64,000 nucleotides of DNA. Origin: Flavivirga algicola. Its GTDB lineage: Bacteria > Bacteroidota > Bacteroidia > Flavobacteriales > Flavobacteriaceae. The notes beneath the pieces are model-generated. The model did no database searches. It was not told the origin of the DNA and saw only the letters and a list, made by a program, of their open reading frames with translations. The stretch spans positions 186,001-250,000 of the forward strand of contig NZ_JABBHF010000006.1 in assembly GCF_012910715.1 (NCBI RefSeq), in the 5' to 3' direction. Positions 36,237 to 44,321 of this stretch are shown here, in pieces. Each line of letters begins with the position of its first letter. The stretch's first letter is position 1. Made by a program: the position numbers and the translations under genes.

Positions 36237-37088
36237 ATGAGTTTTGCAAAATTGATTTCGTTATTTGAAGAAGCACAAATAATGACCTTTATCGGCTATT
36301 TTTTCCTGTTTAATCTTGGTATCATTATCCTGGAAATACTTGTTGATGTATTTACTTTAAAGAAAAGACGTTGGAAAGATACTATTGCCAACATTTCCAT
36401 TTTTATCATAAACCAATTGCTTGAAAAAACAATAATAGGTACCATTGGAGTGGTATGCTTGGTACCTGTTTCATGGTTGTCGTTTTTTGAAATCCCGTTA
36501 CATATTTATACATGGATATTAGCCTTTTTTGTGGCTGACTTTACCTATTACTGGATGCATCGTTTAGAGCATGAACACCGCATATTATGGGCAAGCCATA
36601 GTGTACACCATTCATCTGAAGATTATAACCTGACCATTTCGCTTAGATTAAGTATTGTTGAAGGTTTATTTGAATGGTTGTTTTTAATACCAATGGTATT
36701 AGTTGGTTTTTCACCTTTTCAAGCTATTGTAGGCTTGGTGTTAGTAGCACAATTTCAAACATGGATTCATACAGAACGTATTGGTAAACTGGGTTGGTTA
36801 GATGGCATTTTTAACACACCTTCTATACATAGAGTACATCATGGTTCCAACAACAAATATTTAGATAAAAACTATGGAGGATTTTTAATTATCTGGGATA
36901 GACTTTTTGGCACCTATCAAAAGGAGGAAGAACCCGTAGTTTATGGTTTAACCAAAAACATAAATACCAATAATCCTATTAAAATTAACTTTATTGAATA
37001 CAAACATATCCTGGAGGATGTGAAACGCTGTAAAACCTTAAAAGATAAACTTAGAATTGTGTTTGGTAGTTTAATTTGGAAGCCGTAG
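36237..37088 (+). CDS. Fatty acid hydroxylase / sterol desaturase family membrane enzyme
   Basis: A 283-residue integral membrane di-iron enzyme. Histidine clusters typical of the superfamily are present: HRLEHEH, HSVHHSSE and HRVHHG, with a further NKYLDKNYGGFLIIWDRLFGT segment. Hydrophobic helices lie at about 15-40, 60-80, 88-105 and 140-170. The family hydroxylates or desaturates lipid tails; flavobacterial members may make hydroxy fatty acids or modify sterol-like or carotenoid lipids. The exact substrate is not predictable. Divergent from the AraC-type regulator gene and probably under its control. Confidence 0.93.
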   Translation: MSFAKLISLFEEAQIMTFIGYFFLFNLGIIILEILVDVFTLKKRRWKDTIANISIFIINQLLEKTIIGTIGVVCLVPVSWLSFFEIPLHIYTWILAFFVADFTYYWMHRLEHEHRILWASHSVHHSSEDYNLTISLRLSIVEGLFEWLFLIPMVLVGFSPFQAIVGLVLVAQFQTWIHTERIGKLGWLDGIFNTPSIHRVHHGSNNKYLDKNYGGFLIIWDRLFGTYQKEEEPVVYGLTKNINTNNPIKINFIEYKHILEDVKRCKTLKDKLRIVFGSLIWKP

Positions 37089-37101
37089 TTACTACAGTTT
37101 T

Positions 37102-38433
37102 TTATTCACTAACCTTTAATCGACGTGCTCTAATACTTGTGCCATTACCATCGCCAGACCATGACCCCCAAACAGCAAACAGATTGCCATCTGGTGCCGC
37201 AGCAATGGCAGGAAAGACTTGATAGCTGTCTCTATTGCTATTGACTGTAAAGACATCTCCAATGAATTTACCCGTGTCTAGCAAACGTCGTCCATATATA
37301 TCATCGCTACTATCATTAGATGATGCATCGGCTTGCCAAACTACAGCATATCCACCTCGGTGGTCTCTGGTAACGCCTAGATTTTGATCTCCGCTGGAAT
37401 TTTGGCTCAATATAATTTCATCGGTTAAAGCGTTACCGTTGTTATTGTACATACGTGCCGTGATATCGGTAACCAAAGTTTGAACGCTGTTGCATTTATC
37501 GGGGTCTTCAAGGTGTTCCCAAACAATTACAAAACTGCCATCTGCTTGTGCGGCTATATCTGGATTTTTCTGATCGCAGATTTCACGTGTGTTCACCTGC
37601 TCTTCCATGGTCATTAATGCGGAGCCTTCACTATCAAAGCGTTTAAAAACAATGGCAAGTCTTTCATTATCAATATTCAGACTTTCCCAGACCACGATAA
37701 AACCACTAGGTACGGCTGCTATTCTGGCTGTATTTTGCCATCCGTTTATAACCGTATTCACTCTAAATTCGCCATTACCTATATCATTAAAAGCAGCATC
37801 GTAAACTCGGGCGTAGATTTCACCCGCTTTTCCATCCTGATCTGAACTCTGCCAAATAATCATCAAATTCCCGTTGCTATGATAAGCGGCATAAGCAAGG
37901 TCTTGGTTAGAGTTTGTTTCTTCATTAACTCTAAATTCGGTACCCACTTTATTACCAGCGCTATTATAACGTTGGGCATACACCCCAAAACCACTACCAT
38001 CTTGGTCTTTACTGCGCCAGAGAATGATATGCGAACCGTCATCTGCCACGGCAACGGTGGGCTGACTTTGGGTAGATTTGGTTTCTGTATTTACCACAAA
38101 TTCATTGCCCCATTTAGAGCCATCTAAATTATAGCGCTGCGCTGCTACTGTATGGCCATCGCCATCCAATCCTTCGCTTTCCCAAACCACTATGGCCTTA
38201 CCATCTGGAGTAACAGCGACTTTGGGATAGTTCTGATTATTATCTTTATAGGTATTCACTTGAAAATCGTTAGCAAGAAAAGTGTACGTGTTACTACTTT
38301 CTTCACCATTTCCATTGGTATCGTCTTCTTCAATGATCTCACTATCATCATTAGACATCTCCTCAGTAGTGTCTTTAGAGCAGGAAGTAAACATAAAAAC
38401 AAGGCAAAACATAACTAAGGCTAATCGTTTCAT
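37102..38433 (-). CDS. Repeat lipoprotein, beta-propeller-like
   Basis: A 443-residue lipoprotein (lipobox FTSC) with an acidic linker (DDSEIIEEDDTNGNGEESS). The rest is made of about seven imperfect repeats of roughly 52 residues built on the pattern xxVxWxSxxxDGxGxxVYAQRYNxxGxxxGxEFxVNTxTxxxQ, as seen at VAAQRYNLDGSKWGNEFVVNT and VYAQRYNSAGNKVGTEFRVNE. Seven blades fit a beta-propeller displayed at the cell surface. The ligand is unknown. It converges on the fatty acid hydroxylase gene with a 13-bp gap. Confidence 0.78.
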   Translation of the reverse strand: MKRLALVMFCLVFMFTSCSKDTTEEMSNDDSEIIEEDDTNGNGEESSNTYTFLANDFQVNTYKDNNQNYPKVAVTPDGKAIVVWESEGLDGDGHTVAAQRYNLDGSKWGNEFVVNTETKSTQSQPTVAVADDGSHIILWRSKDQDGSGFGVYAQRYNSAGNKVGTEFRVNEETNSNQDLAYAAYHSNGNLMIIWQSSDQDGKAGEIYARVYDAAFNDIGNGEFRVNTVINGWQNTARIAAVPSGFIVVWESLNIDNERLAIVFKRFDSEGSALMTMEEQVNTREICDQKNPDIAAQADGSFVIVWEHLEDPDKCNSVQTLVTDITARMYNNNGNALTDEIILSQNSSGDQNLGVTRDHRGGYAVVWQADASSNDSSDDIYGRRLLDTGKFIGDVFTVNSNRDSYQVFPAIAAAPDGNLFAVWGSWSGDGNGTSIRARRLKVSE

Positions 38434-38498
38434 AGGTGTTTCATCTAATAGATTTAGTGTCGCTAAATTCTATAAATAGTGTTTATAGTTATGTGTCG

Positions 38499-38518
38499 TT
38501 CGTCGAAAAATCGACGAA
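38499..38518. promoter_or_regulatory. Inverted repeat TTCGTCGA-AAAA-TCGACGAA
   Basis: A perfect eight-base inverted repeat with a four-base spacer, 66 bp upstream of the propeller lipoprotein start and between it and the MarR gene. The GC-rich core stands out from the surroundings and may be an operator or small hairpin. No binding protein can be assigned. Confidence 0.45.
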
Positions 38519-38620
38519 TGGACTGAAATTTTTGTAGTTCATCGAGGAGGTGAAGCATAAATCTCTGTACTATTCCCTATTTAGTTGTTAATTATTCATT
38601 TTTATCTGCTATAAATATTA

Positions 38621-39121
38621 CTAGCTGTCCAAATAAGACGTCATTTTTTTTAATAATTCAGAAAGTAGCTGTCGTTCTTTTTCATTAAGCATCCCAACAG
38701 AAGTATCAGCTTCTTTAAATCTAACTTCTATGGCTTTATCTATCACTGTAATGCCTTTCTTGGTTAAACCAGCACGTTTTATACGTCCGTCCAGAGGGTC
38801 TGGAGAACGATAAATCAATTCCAGTTTTAGTAATCTATCTAACAGGGCAGTCATGGCACCTGAGGTAATTAAAACCGATTGCATTAATTGTTTAGGGGTG
38901 AGCTCATAAGGTGTCCCAGAGCGTCTTAAAGTGGCTAGTACATCTAGGTCTGTGTAATAAATATTATTAGAACTTAAGGCGGCATTGGCACTTTTTTCCA
39001 GGATTTTGCCAAGTTTTAAAATGCGACCAATTATTAACATGGCAGACGCATCTAAATCTGGTCTTTCTTTTTTCCAATCACTCACCAGACTGTCTAGTAA
39101 ATCTTTATTGTTTTCGCTCAT
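38621..39121 (-). CDS. MarR-family transcriptional regulator
   Basis: A 166-residue winged-helix regulator. The central HTH is in LDVLATLRRSGTPYELTPKQLMQSVLITSGAMTAL, and the wing (IYRSPDPLDGRIKRAGLTKKG) has the D-R-R-x-L-T-like motif conserved in the family. The helices at each end should form the dimer interface. It is divergent from the serine hydrolase gene, and the gap holds two 18-bp palindromes overlapping the expected promoters, the classic layout of an autoregulated MarR repressor controlling its neighbour. Confidence 0.93.
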   Translation of the reverse strand: MSENNKDLLDSLVSDWKKERPDLDASAMLIIGRILKLGKILEKSANAALSSNNIYYTDLDVLATLRRSGTPYELTPKQLMQSVLITSGAMTALLDRLLKLELIYRSPDPLDGRIKRAGLTKKGITVIDKAIEVRFKEADTSVGMLNEKERQLLSELLKKMTSYLDS

Positions 39122-39156
39122 AATAACATTTATATGTAAAACAATAATACAAAATT

Positions 39157-39174
39157 TATCTTGATATAAAGATA
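39157..39174. promoter_or_regulatory. MarR operator box 1
   Basis: TATCTTGATATAAAGATA, an 18-bp near-palindrome 36 bp upstream of the MarR start. It is the mirror image of box 2, 39 bp away centre to centre; the two form a 20-base perfect inverted repeat (39158-39177 with 39193-39212). Confidence 0.8.
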
Positions 39175-39195
39175 TTTTTGTATTATTGCTATAAA

Positions 39196-39213
39196 TATCT
39201 TTATATCAAGATA
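39196..39213. promoter_or_regulatory. MarR operator box 2
   Basis: TATCTTTATATCAAGATA, the reverse complement of box 1. It lies 15 bp before the serine hydrolase start, so bound repressor would block its transcription. TATCTT...AAGATA half-sites are typical of MarR-type repressors. Confidence 0.8.
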
Positions 39214-39227
39214 GTTAAGAAATCATC

Positions 39228-40691
39228 ATGAAAACAAAAAAAACTTTAATTATTGCATTGCGATTACTAATAGTATCATTAGGCTTAATGTTGCATAGTA
39301 ATTGTGTAGCCCAAAAAGGCGTAGCACCCATTCAGAATAATGCTAAAGCATCTAAAGCACTAGTTATAGATCTGATAGAAGCTTATATGGAATTACCCAG
39401 CACACCTCCAGGAATGTCTGTAGCTATTGGTGTAAATGACAGTATAGCGTTTGCCGAAGGTTTTGGTTTTTCTAATGTTGAAAACAAAGAAAAAGTCACT
39501 ATAAAAACCCAATTTAGAGCGGCTTCAGTATCTAAAATTATTACAGCTACCGTCTTGGCTAAATTAATAGAAGCCAAACAACTTAGTCTTAATGATCATG
39601 TACATAAATACATTCCTGCATACGCACAAAAAGCGGATCCTGTAACTATAAAACAATTATCTGGACATGTATCAGGCGTACCCCATTACTCTTATCAAGA
39701 TAAGCGCGAAAAACGTTACTATGGTAGTGTTGAAGATGCTATGCATGTGTTTTCCCATATACCTCTTTTGCATGAACCGGGAACTCAGTATAAATACAGT
39801 ACGCATGGGTATACATTACTATCGCGTGTCCTGGAAAAAGCGTCAAATAAAAACTTTCTTGAGTTACTTAATGAAACTATATGCATCCCATTAGCTATGA
39901 ATGGCACAGGTCCGCATATGATTAGTAGTCCTTCTACAGATATGACACAACTTTATGGTTTTCAAAAAAATATAGGTTATGTAAAAATTACGTCTCCAGA
40001 AGACCCAAGTTATAAGTGGGCAGGAGGGGGGCTGATGTCTACACCATCAGATCTGGTTACAATGGCAAATGGCTATATAAATGGATTTATAAAAAAAGAT
40101 ATCGTAGATACGATGTTTAGCACACAAACCTTAAACTCAGGAAAAGCAACAGGTGTCGGCGTTGGATGGCGACAAAATTGGGATATAGATAATCGAGAAG
40201 TATATGAACATGCGGGTTCCATGGAAGGCACGCGTACTGTGATCAGCCTTTTCCCAAAAGATAAGCTTTCCATTGCCATCATGTTTAATGCTTATGGCGT
40301 TTGGCGCATAGAAGAAACGGCTCATATGCTGGCATTTCCTTTTTTAACGCAATCATCACCTAAGCCTCAGCCCAAAGGTGGTGTCAAACTAGATGTCACT
40401 GTACATAGAGACGGAACCTCGGTTTTAAAGAAAGGTGAGCTTATATTAGATGGTGACAATAATCGGCTTGTTTTAGATACCGGCACTGAAGAGGAGGTAA
40501 GCTACCAACTTAAATATATGCAAAGAGATAATATATATGCTTTATTGCATCCTCATGGTATACTATACACAGAGCTATCATTTAATAATGATACTGTTAC
40601 AGGAAAAACCATGTATTATGGGAGCCCCAATATTAGTAAACCCTCTGAAAAACAGCCTTTATTTGTATTTAAAGGCCATTTAAAACAATAA
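39228..40691 (+). CDS. Beta-lactamase-like serine hydrolase with C-terminal domain
   Basis: A 487-residue exported protein: signal peptide to about residue 29 (SNCVAQ; the SNC is not a good lipobox), then a class C beta-lactamase-like domain. The nucleophile motif is SVSK (S100-K103) in FRAASVSKIITATVLAKLIEA, with YSTHGY (tyrosine motif) and HAGSMEG (third motif position). Residues from about 380 form an extra beta-rich domain (DVTVHRDGTSVLKKGE). D-stereospecific aminopeptidases and esterases share this plan. The next gene is a D-amino-acid-type PLP enzyme 10 bp away, so the pair may handle D-amino-acid peptides. Confidence 0.9.
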   Translation: MKTKKTLIIALRLLIVSLGLMLHSNCVAQKGVAPIQNNAKASKALVIDLIEAYMELPSTPPGMSVAIGVNDSIAFAEGFGFSNVENKEKVTIKTQFRAASVSKIITATVLAKLIEAKQLSLNDHVHKYIPAYAQKADPVTIKQLSGHVSGVPHYSYQDKREKRYYGSVEDAMHVFSHIPLLHEPGTQYKYSTHGYTLLSRVLEKASNKNFLELLNETICIPLAMNGTGPHMISSPSTDMTQLYGFQKNIGYVKITSPEDPSYKWAGGGLMSTPSDLVTMANGYINGFIKKDIVDTMFSTQTLNSGKATGVGVGWRQNWDIDNREVYEHAGSMEGTRTVISLFPKDKLSIAIMFNAYGVWRIEETAHMLAFPFLTQSSPKPQPKGGVKLDVTVHRDGTSVLKKGELILDGDNNRLVLDTGTEEEVSYQLKYMQRDNIYALLHPHGILYTELSFNNDTVTGKTMYYGSPNISKPSEKQPLFVFKGHLKQ

Positions 40692-40701
40692 ATTGAAGCG
40701 T

Positions 40702-41811
40702 ATGAAAACCTGGTATGACATAAATAATATAGATGTGATTGACTCTCCTTCCATAGTGCTTTATAAAGATCGTTTAGAATACAATCTTAATAAAATGATT
40801 GCTATGGTAAAGGGGCATACCGCTTTATTGATGCCACACGTAAAGACTCATAAAATGCCAGAGGTCATAAAACTAATGGTTGATTTGGGAATCAAAAAAT
40901 TTAAGGCCTCGACCATAGCAGAAGCCGAAATAGCCGCCAAATCTGGCGCAGAAACAGTTTTAATAGCGCATCAATTGGTTGGACCAAAACTAAAACGGTT
41001 TTGTGCTTTGGCCAAACACATTCCTGAAACCTCTTTTTTTACAATAATTGATAATAGTGTTTCACTTGAAAAACTTAACGCGGCAGCTAAACAGTCTCAA
41101 CTTAAAATAGGTTTCTTTATTGATATCAATAGCGGTATGAATCGTTCTGGAATCACATTAGGTCCTGATTTAGATCACATGATTAAAGAAATCCCTAAGT
41201 ATAATGCACTTAACTTTAAAGGGTTGCATGTGTATGATGGGCATTTAAGAGACAAAGATTTTGAAGACAGACAAAGTAAAATTGAAAGTGAATTAAAGCC
41301 CATAAAAGCGTTATTTAACACACTTAAAAAACAGAATTCGGATATCAACTTAATATGTGGAGGTACTCCATCATTTACATCTCATTTGCTTAGTGAAGAT
41401 AAGATGTTGAGCCCCGGGACTTGTGTACTTTGGGATTGGGGATATAGCGAAAAATTAATTGAACAAGAATTTAAATACGCTGCGTTACTGGTTTGTAGAG
41501 TGATTTCTAAACCTAAAGAGGGTATCGTCACCATTGATCTTGGACATAAATCTGTAAGCTCTGAAAACCCGATTCACCAACGCGTTAAATTTTTAAATCT
41601 GGATAATTATCAACTCATGTCCCAAAGTGAGGAGCATGGTGTTTTAAAGGTTAAAAACTGGGAGCATATAAAAGTAGGTGATGTCTTTTATGGGCTTCCG
41701 TATCATATATGTCCAACCATCAACTTACATGATGAGGTTTCAGTAATTTTAGATAATAAGTTGATAGATACCTGGGAAATTACAGGAAGAAAACGTAAGC
41801 TAAGTTTTTAA
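40702..41811 (+). CDS. Fold-III PLP enzyme of the D-threonine aldolase/D-serine dehydratase family
   Basis: A 369-residue soluble enzyme with an alanine-racemase-like N-terminal barrel. The PLP lysine is K48 in LMPHVKTHKMPEV, and the metal-binding pair typical of this family is at the end of the protein in LPYHICPTINLHDEV (His335 and Cys337). FDINSGMNRSG-like and CGGTPSFTSH segments bind the cofactor phosphate and substrate. It cleaves or dehydrates a D-hydroxy-amino acid. The ATG at 40702 is used; the in-frame TTG at 40693 is only two bases after the upstream stop. It is co-transcribed with the serine hydrolase gene. Confidence 0.88.
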   Translation: MKTWYDINNIDVIDSPSIVLYKDRLEYNLNKMIAMVKGHTALLMPHVKTHKMPEVIKLMVDLGIKKFKASTIAEAEIAAKSGAETVLIAHQLVGPKLKRFCALAKHIPETSFFTIIDNSVSLEKLNAAAKQSQLKIGFFIDINSGMNRSGITLGPDLDHMIKEIPKYNALNFKGLHVYDGHLRDKDFEDRQSKIESELKPIKALFNTLKKQNSDINLICGGTPSFTSHLLSEDKMLSPGTCVLWDWGYSEKLIEQEFKYAALLVCRVISKPKEGIVTIDLGHKSVSSENPIHQRVKFLNLDNYQLMSQSEEHGVLKVKNWEHIKVGDVFYGLPYHICPTINLHDEVSVILDNKLIDTWEITGRKRKLSF

Positions 41812-41882
41812 GTTTATTGTGTTTTAGAAATGTATATTTTTCATATGTTCTTATAATTTTATGATAATAGAATTCCAGATTT

Positions 41883-41920
41883 AAAAGTTTATAAAGCAAT
41901 TTTATATAATGTCTGATTAT
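41883..41920 (+). repeat. Dispersed element, distal part, copy E1
   Basis: A 38-base sequence (AAAAGTTTATAAAGCAA at its start) matching 52487-52524 at 37 of 38 bases. The second copy follows the intact parDE pair. Here it precedes element copy B by 16 bases, so it is the footprint of a lost cassette. Confidence 0.8.
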
Positions 41921-41936
41921 GAATTACTATTTTGTA

Positions 41937-42092
41937 TCATAATGTTCTGCGTTATGTAACTTGAGCTTTGGATAAAAGCGAAAGTTGTTACTATAGTTTC
42001 TGAAAAAATTTTATTTCAAAGGTTTTTTACGATATTAATGGAACACTTATTATGCGACGACGTAGGAGGGAAGCTTAATGTGTGTGGAATGG
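41937..42092 (+). repeat. Dispersed element copy B
   Basis: Begins ATAATGTTCTGCGTTATGTAAC and ends with GGAGGGAAG and GTGTGGAATGG, the same landmarks as copies C and D. A hairpin (AACTTGAGCTTT 41958-41969 with AAAGCGAAAGTT 41975-41986) is conserved in position but not in exact sequence. The 553-bp gap 41812-42364 holds no gene besides this, E1 and the palindrome at 42191. Confidence 0.75.
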
Positions 42093-42190
42093 TAATTGAA
42101 ATATTTTTCTTATATTTATATATCAATCACTTGATTATTAGTGATTAACACTTCCCTTTCAGAAAATAATAGCACAGGTTTTTTTTTAAT

Positions 42191-42206
42191 TACCCAATGT
42201 TGGGTA
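42191..42206. promoter_or_regulatory. Palindrome TACCC-N6-GGGTA upstream of the metalloprotease gene
   Basis: TACCCAATGTTGGGTA, the same form as the palindrome at 20187-20202. Both are followed by T-rich DNA. It lies 158 bp before the metalloprotease start; I did not find a convincing TAnnTTTG between them. Confidence 0.45.
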
Positions 42207-42364
42207 TGTTTTAGTTTTAACTAATTCGATAGTATTGTTTGACAGTACGGAAAACTCTTAAAATAATTAATATCAACAAGTTTTTAAAACTTTATAGGAT
42301 TTAATTAGACAGGGCTATAAAACCAGTATACGGTATACGATTAATCAAAGTTAAAATAAAGAAA

Positions 42365-43765
42365 ATGAATTATCAAAGAAAAGGATTGTTTTTATTATTA
42401 GCATTTATATTTTGTTCTTATTGTTTTTTAGGATGCAAAAATGAAACAGAACAAAATCAGGAAGAACCGCTTTTATTTAAAGGAAAAAGTAAAAGTACAT
42501 CCCAATTACCATTATCAATTTATTTAGGGAAGGATTCAATAGGTAGCTATAAATTCCCTTATGAAGTAGATACTATGAAGACCAGACAATGGGCTTTTGT
42601 GAAAGAGAAAGGTGCTATGCTTGCAATTCTTGAAGATTCAATCAATCTAAATACAGATGAAGGTCTTGATAGACTTGAAAATATAATAGGTTATCAAGAG
42701 ATAGATTTCAATCCTAAAATGTTAAATAATCATGATTCTTTTAGTGCAGAACTATTTGGAGATACTATAAAGTTTAATGTCGATAGTTCTGAAATATTAG
42801 ATATAAACAATGAGCTTTGGTCAGGTCAAATTCAAGACAAGAATAACTCTTCATTTATTATTTATCAAACTGATTCAATATTTAGTGCTTCATTTTACTT
42901 TAACGAAACCAAGTATGAATTAAGGTCGGAGAATGAAAACTATTTTATTGAAAGAATTGATCAAGAAAGATTTTACGATGAAGAAGAACCCCTGTATGAA
43001 TTTGATTTTGATAATGAAGATGATGTTTTAGAAGATGAGATTATTATGAAAGATACAAATGAATTTATTGACGTTCTGGTTTGTTATACTAAAACTGCTA
43101 GTGATCAATCAGGTGGAAAACTTAATATTTATAATCATATTAATCGAGCAGTAATTGAAACTAATCTATCCTATAAGAATAGCAAAGTTTCTACTCGATT
43201 AAGATTGGTCGATACAATGAAATTAAATTATAAGGAAACGGGTATTTCAAAAAATGATGTCACATGGATTCAACAAAATAAAAAGGTTAGAGATAGGAGA
43301 AATAAAGTTAAAGCGGATTTAGTAGTGTTTATGGTTGAAAATTTGAATGGAAGCTGTGGTAGAGCTTATGCGATACAAAAAAGTTTATCCACAAAATTTG
43401 CGCCTTATGCATATTGTGTAGTTAAAAAGAGTTGTGCTACAGGTTATTACTCATTTGGACATGAAGTTGGCCACCTTATGGGAGGGAGGCATGATTGTAA
43501 AAATGACAGTAATCTAACACCTTTTGAGTTTAATCATGGATTTGAGTATTGCAAGATTACAAATTCATGGAGAACAATTATGAGTTATTCTAATTGTAGG
43601 AGTAAAAGATTACCGTACTGGTCAAATCCAAATGTAAAGTATAATGGAGTATCAATGGGTGAAATTAATGGAAATACTTCATGTAAAAGTAATAACTCAG
43701 AATTATTAAATAAAGCATCTTTAACAGTAGCAAATTTTAGAATACGACAATCTCCAATTAAATAA
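42365..43765 (+). CDS. Metzincin (reprolysin-like) zinc metalloprotease lipoprotein
   Basis: A 466-residue lipoprotein: signal peptide with lipobox FLGC (Cys24), an N-terminal region of about 210 residues rich in acidic residues (likely prodomain) and a catalytic domain from about 230. The zinc site is HEVGHLMGGRHD (His366, Glu367, His370, His376), with the metzincin Met-turn in TIMSYSNC near residue 403. Several cysteines in the catalytic part suggest disulfides and an extracytoplasmic location. The adjacent 130-residue lipoprotein gene starts 17 bp downstream and looks like a protease-associated domain, so the two probably work together. Confidence 0.92.
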   Translation: MNYQRKGLFLLLAFIFCSYCFLGCKNETEQNQEEPLLFKGKSKSTSQLPLSIYLGKDSIGSYKFPYEVDTMKTRQWAFVKEKGAMLAILEDSINLNTDEGLDRLENIIGYQEIDFNPKMLNNHDSFSAELFGDTIKFNVDSSEILDINNELWSGQIQDKNNSSFIIYQTDSIFSASFYFNETKYELRSENENYFIERIDQERFYDEEEPLYEFDFDNEDDVLEDEIIMKDTNEFIDVLVCYTKTASDQSGGKLNIYNHINRAVIETNLSYKNSKVSTRLRLVDTMKLNYKETGISKNDVTWIQQNKKVRDRRNKVKADLVVFMVENLNGSCGRAYAIQKSLSTKFAPYAYCVVKKSCATGYYSFGHEVGHLMGGRHDCKNDSNLTPFEFNHGFEYCKITNSWRTIMSYSNCRSKRLPYWSNPNVKYNGVSMGEINGNTSCKSNNSELLNKASLTVANFRIRQSPIK

Positions 43766-43782
43766 ATAATTAACTTGATATT

Positions 43783-44175
43783 ATGAAAAACACCTTATTC
43801 TTAGTACTTATATGTGCATACCTAACTAGTTGTGCACCTTTAAAATCATTCAAAGTTTCTGATTCACAATATTCAGAACTAATCAAAACAATTAACAGGG
43901 GGCTAACTTTATCAAAAAGTAAAATTGATCAATCTGGTTATAAACTTAAATCTGGTTCTATAAAGATTTATATAGCAAATAATATTACGGGAGAAGCTGG
44001 AGTTGCTTTCTGGATAATTGAAGGAGGCTATAAAACGGTCAATGAAAAGGCATCATCAATCACCTATAACTTTACTGAAATATCTGATGCAGTAACATAT
44101 ATCAAATCTATAACTAAATGTTGTTTTAATATTGAATCATCCACTGGACAATCCAATACTAAAAGTGTACTATAA
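43783..44175 (+). CDS. Small lipoprotein resembling the Trypco2 domain
   Basis: A 130-residue lipoprotein (lipobox LTSC, Cys17). After a helix (YSELIKTINRGLTLSKSKI) come strands KSGSIKIYIANN, GVAFWIIEGG and SSITYNFTEI. This order resembles Trypco2, a domain known to occur beside trypsin-like and other proteases in bacterial conflict loci. The family call rests on pattern memory only. Its stop codon overlaps the start of dispersed element copy C, and the last 90 bases are duplicated, with a premature stop, at 51562-51653. Confidence 0.55.
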   Translation: MKNTLFLVLICAYLTSCAPLKSFKVSDSQYSELIKTINRGLTLSKSKIDQSGYKLKSGSIKIYIANNITGEAGVAFWIIEGGYKTVNEKASSITYNFTEISDAVTYIKSITKCCFNIESSTGQSNTKSVL

Positions 44176-44295
44176 TGTTCTGCGTTATGTAACTTTGCTT
44201 TGGTAAAAGAGAGGTATTTAACACTACTTTTTTTAATTTTTTTCTTCTAAAAACTTTCTCTACAACGACGATAGGAGGGAAGTGGAATGGGTACG
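44172..44295 (+). repeat. Dispersed element copy C
   Basis: Starts with ATAATGTTCTGCGTTATGTAAC, overlapping the stop of the Trypco2-like gene, and ends with CGACGATAGGAGGGAAG and GGAATGGG. It is identical to copy D over the first 40 bases and then diverges. The hairpin right arm is degraded here. Confidence 0.8.
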
Positions 44296-44321
44296 TTATT
44301 CAAAATATACGATTCATAGAT

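Noticed and set aside
37589-38479. Several overlapping plus-strand frames opposite the propeller lipoprotein
   Set aside because: They arise from the repeated codon pattern of the lipoprotein gene on the other strand and share no features of real proteins.
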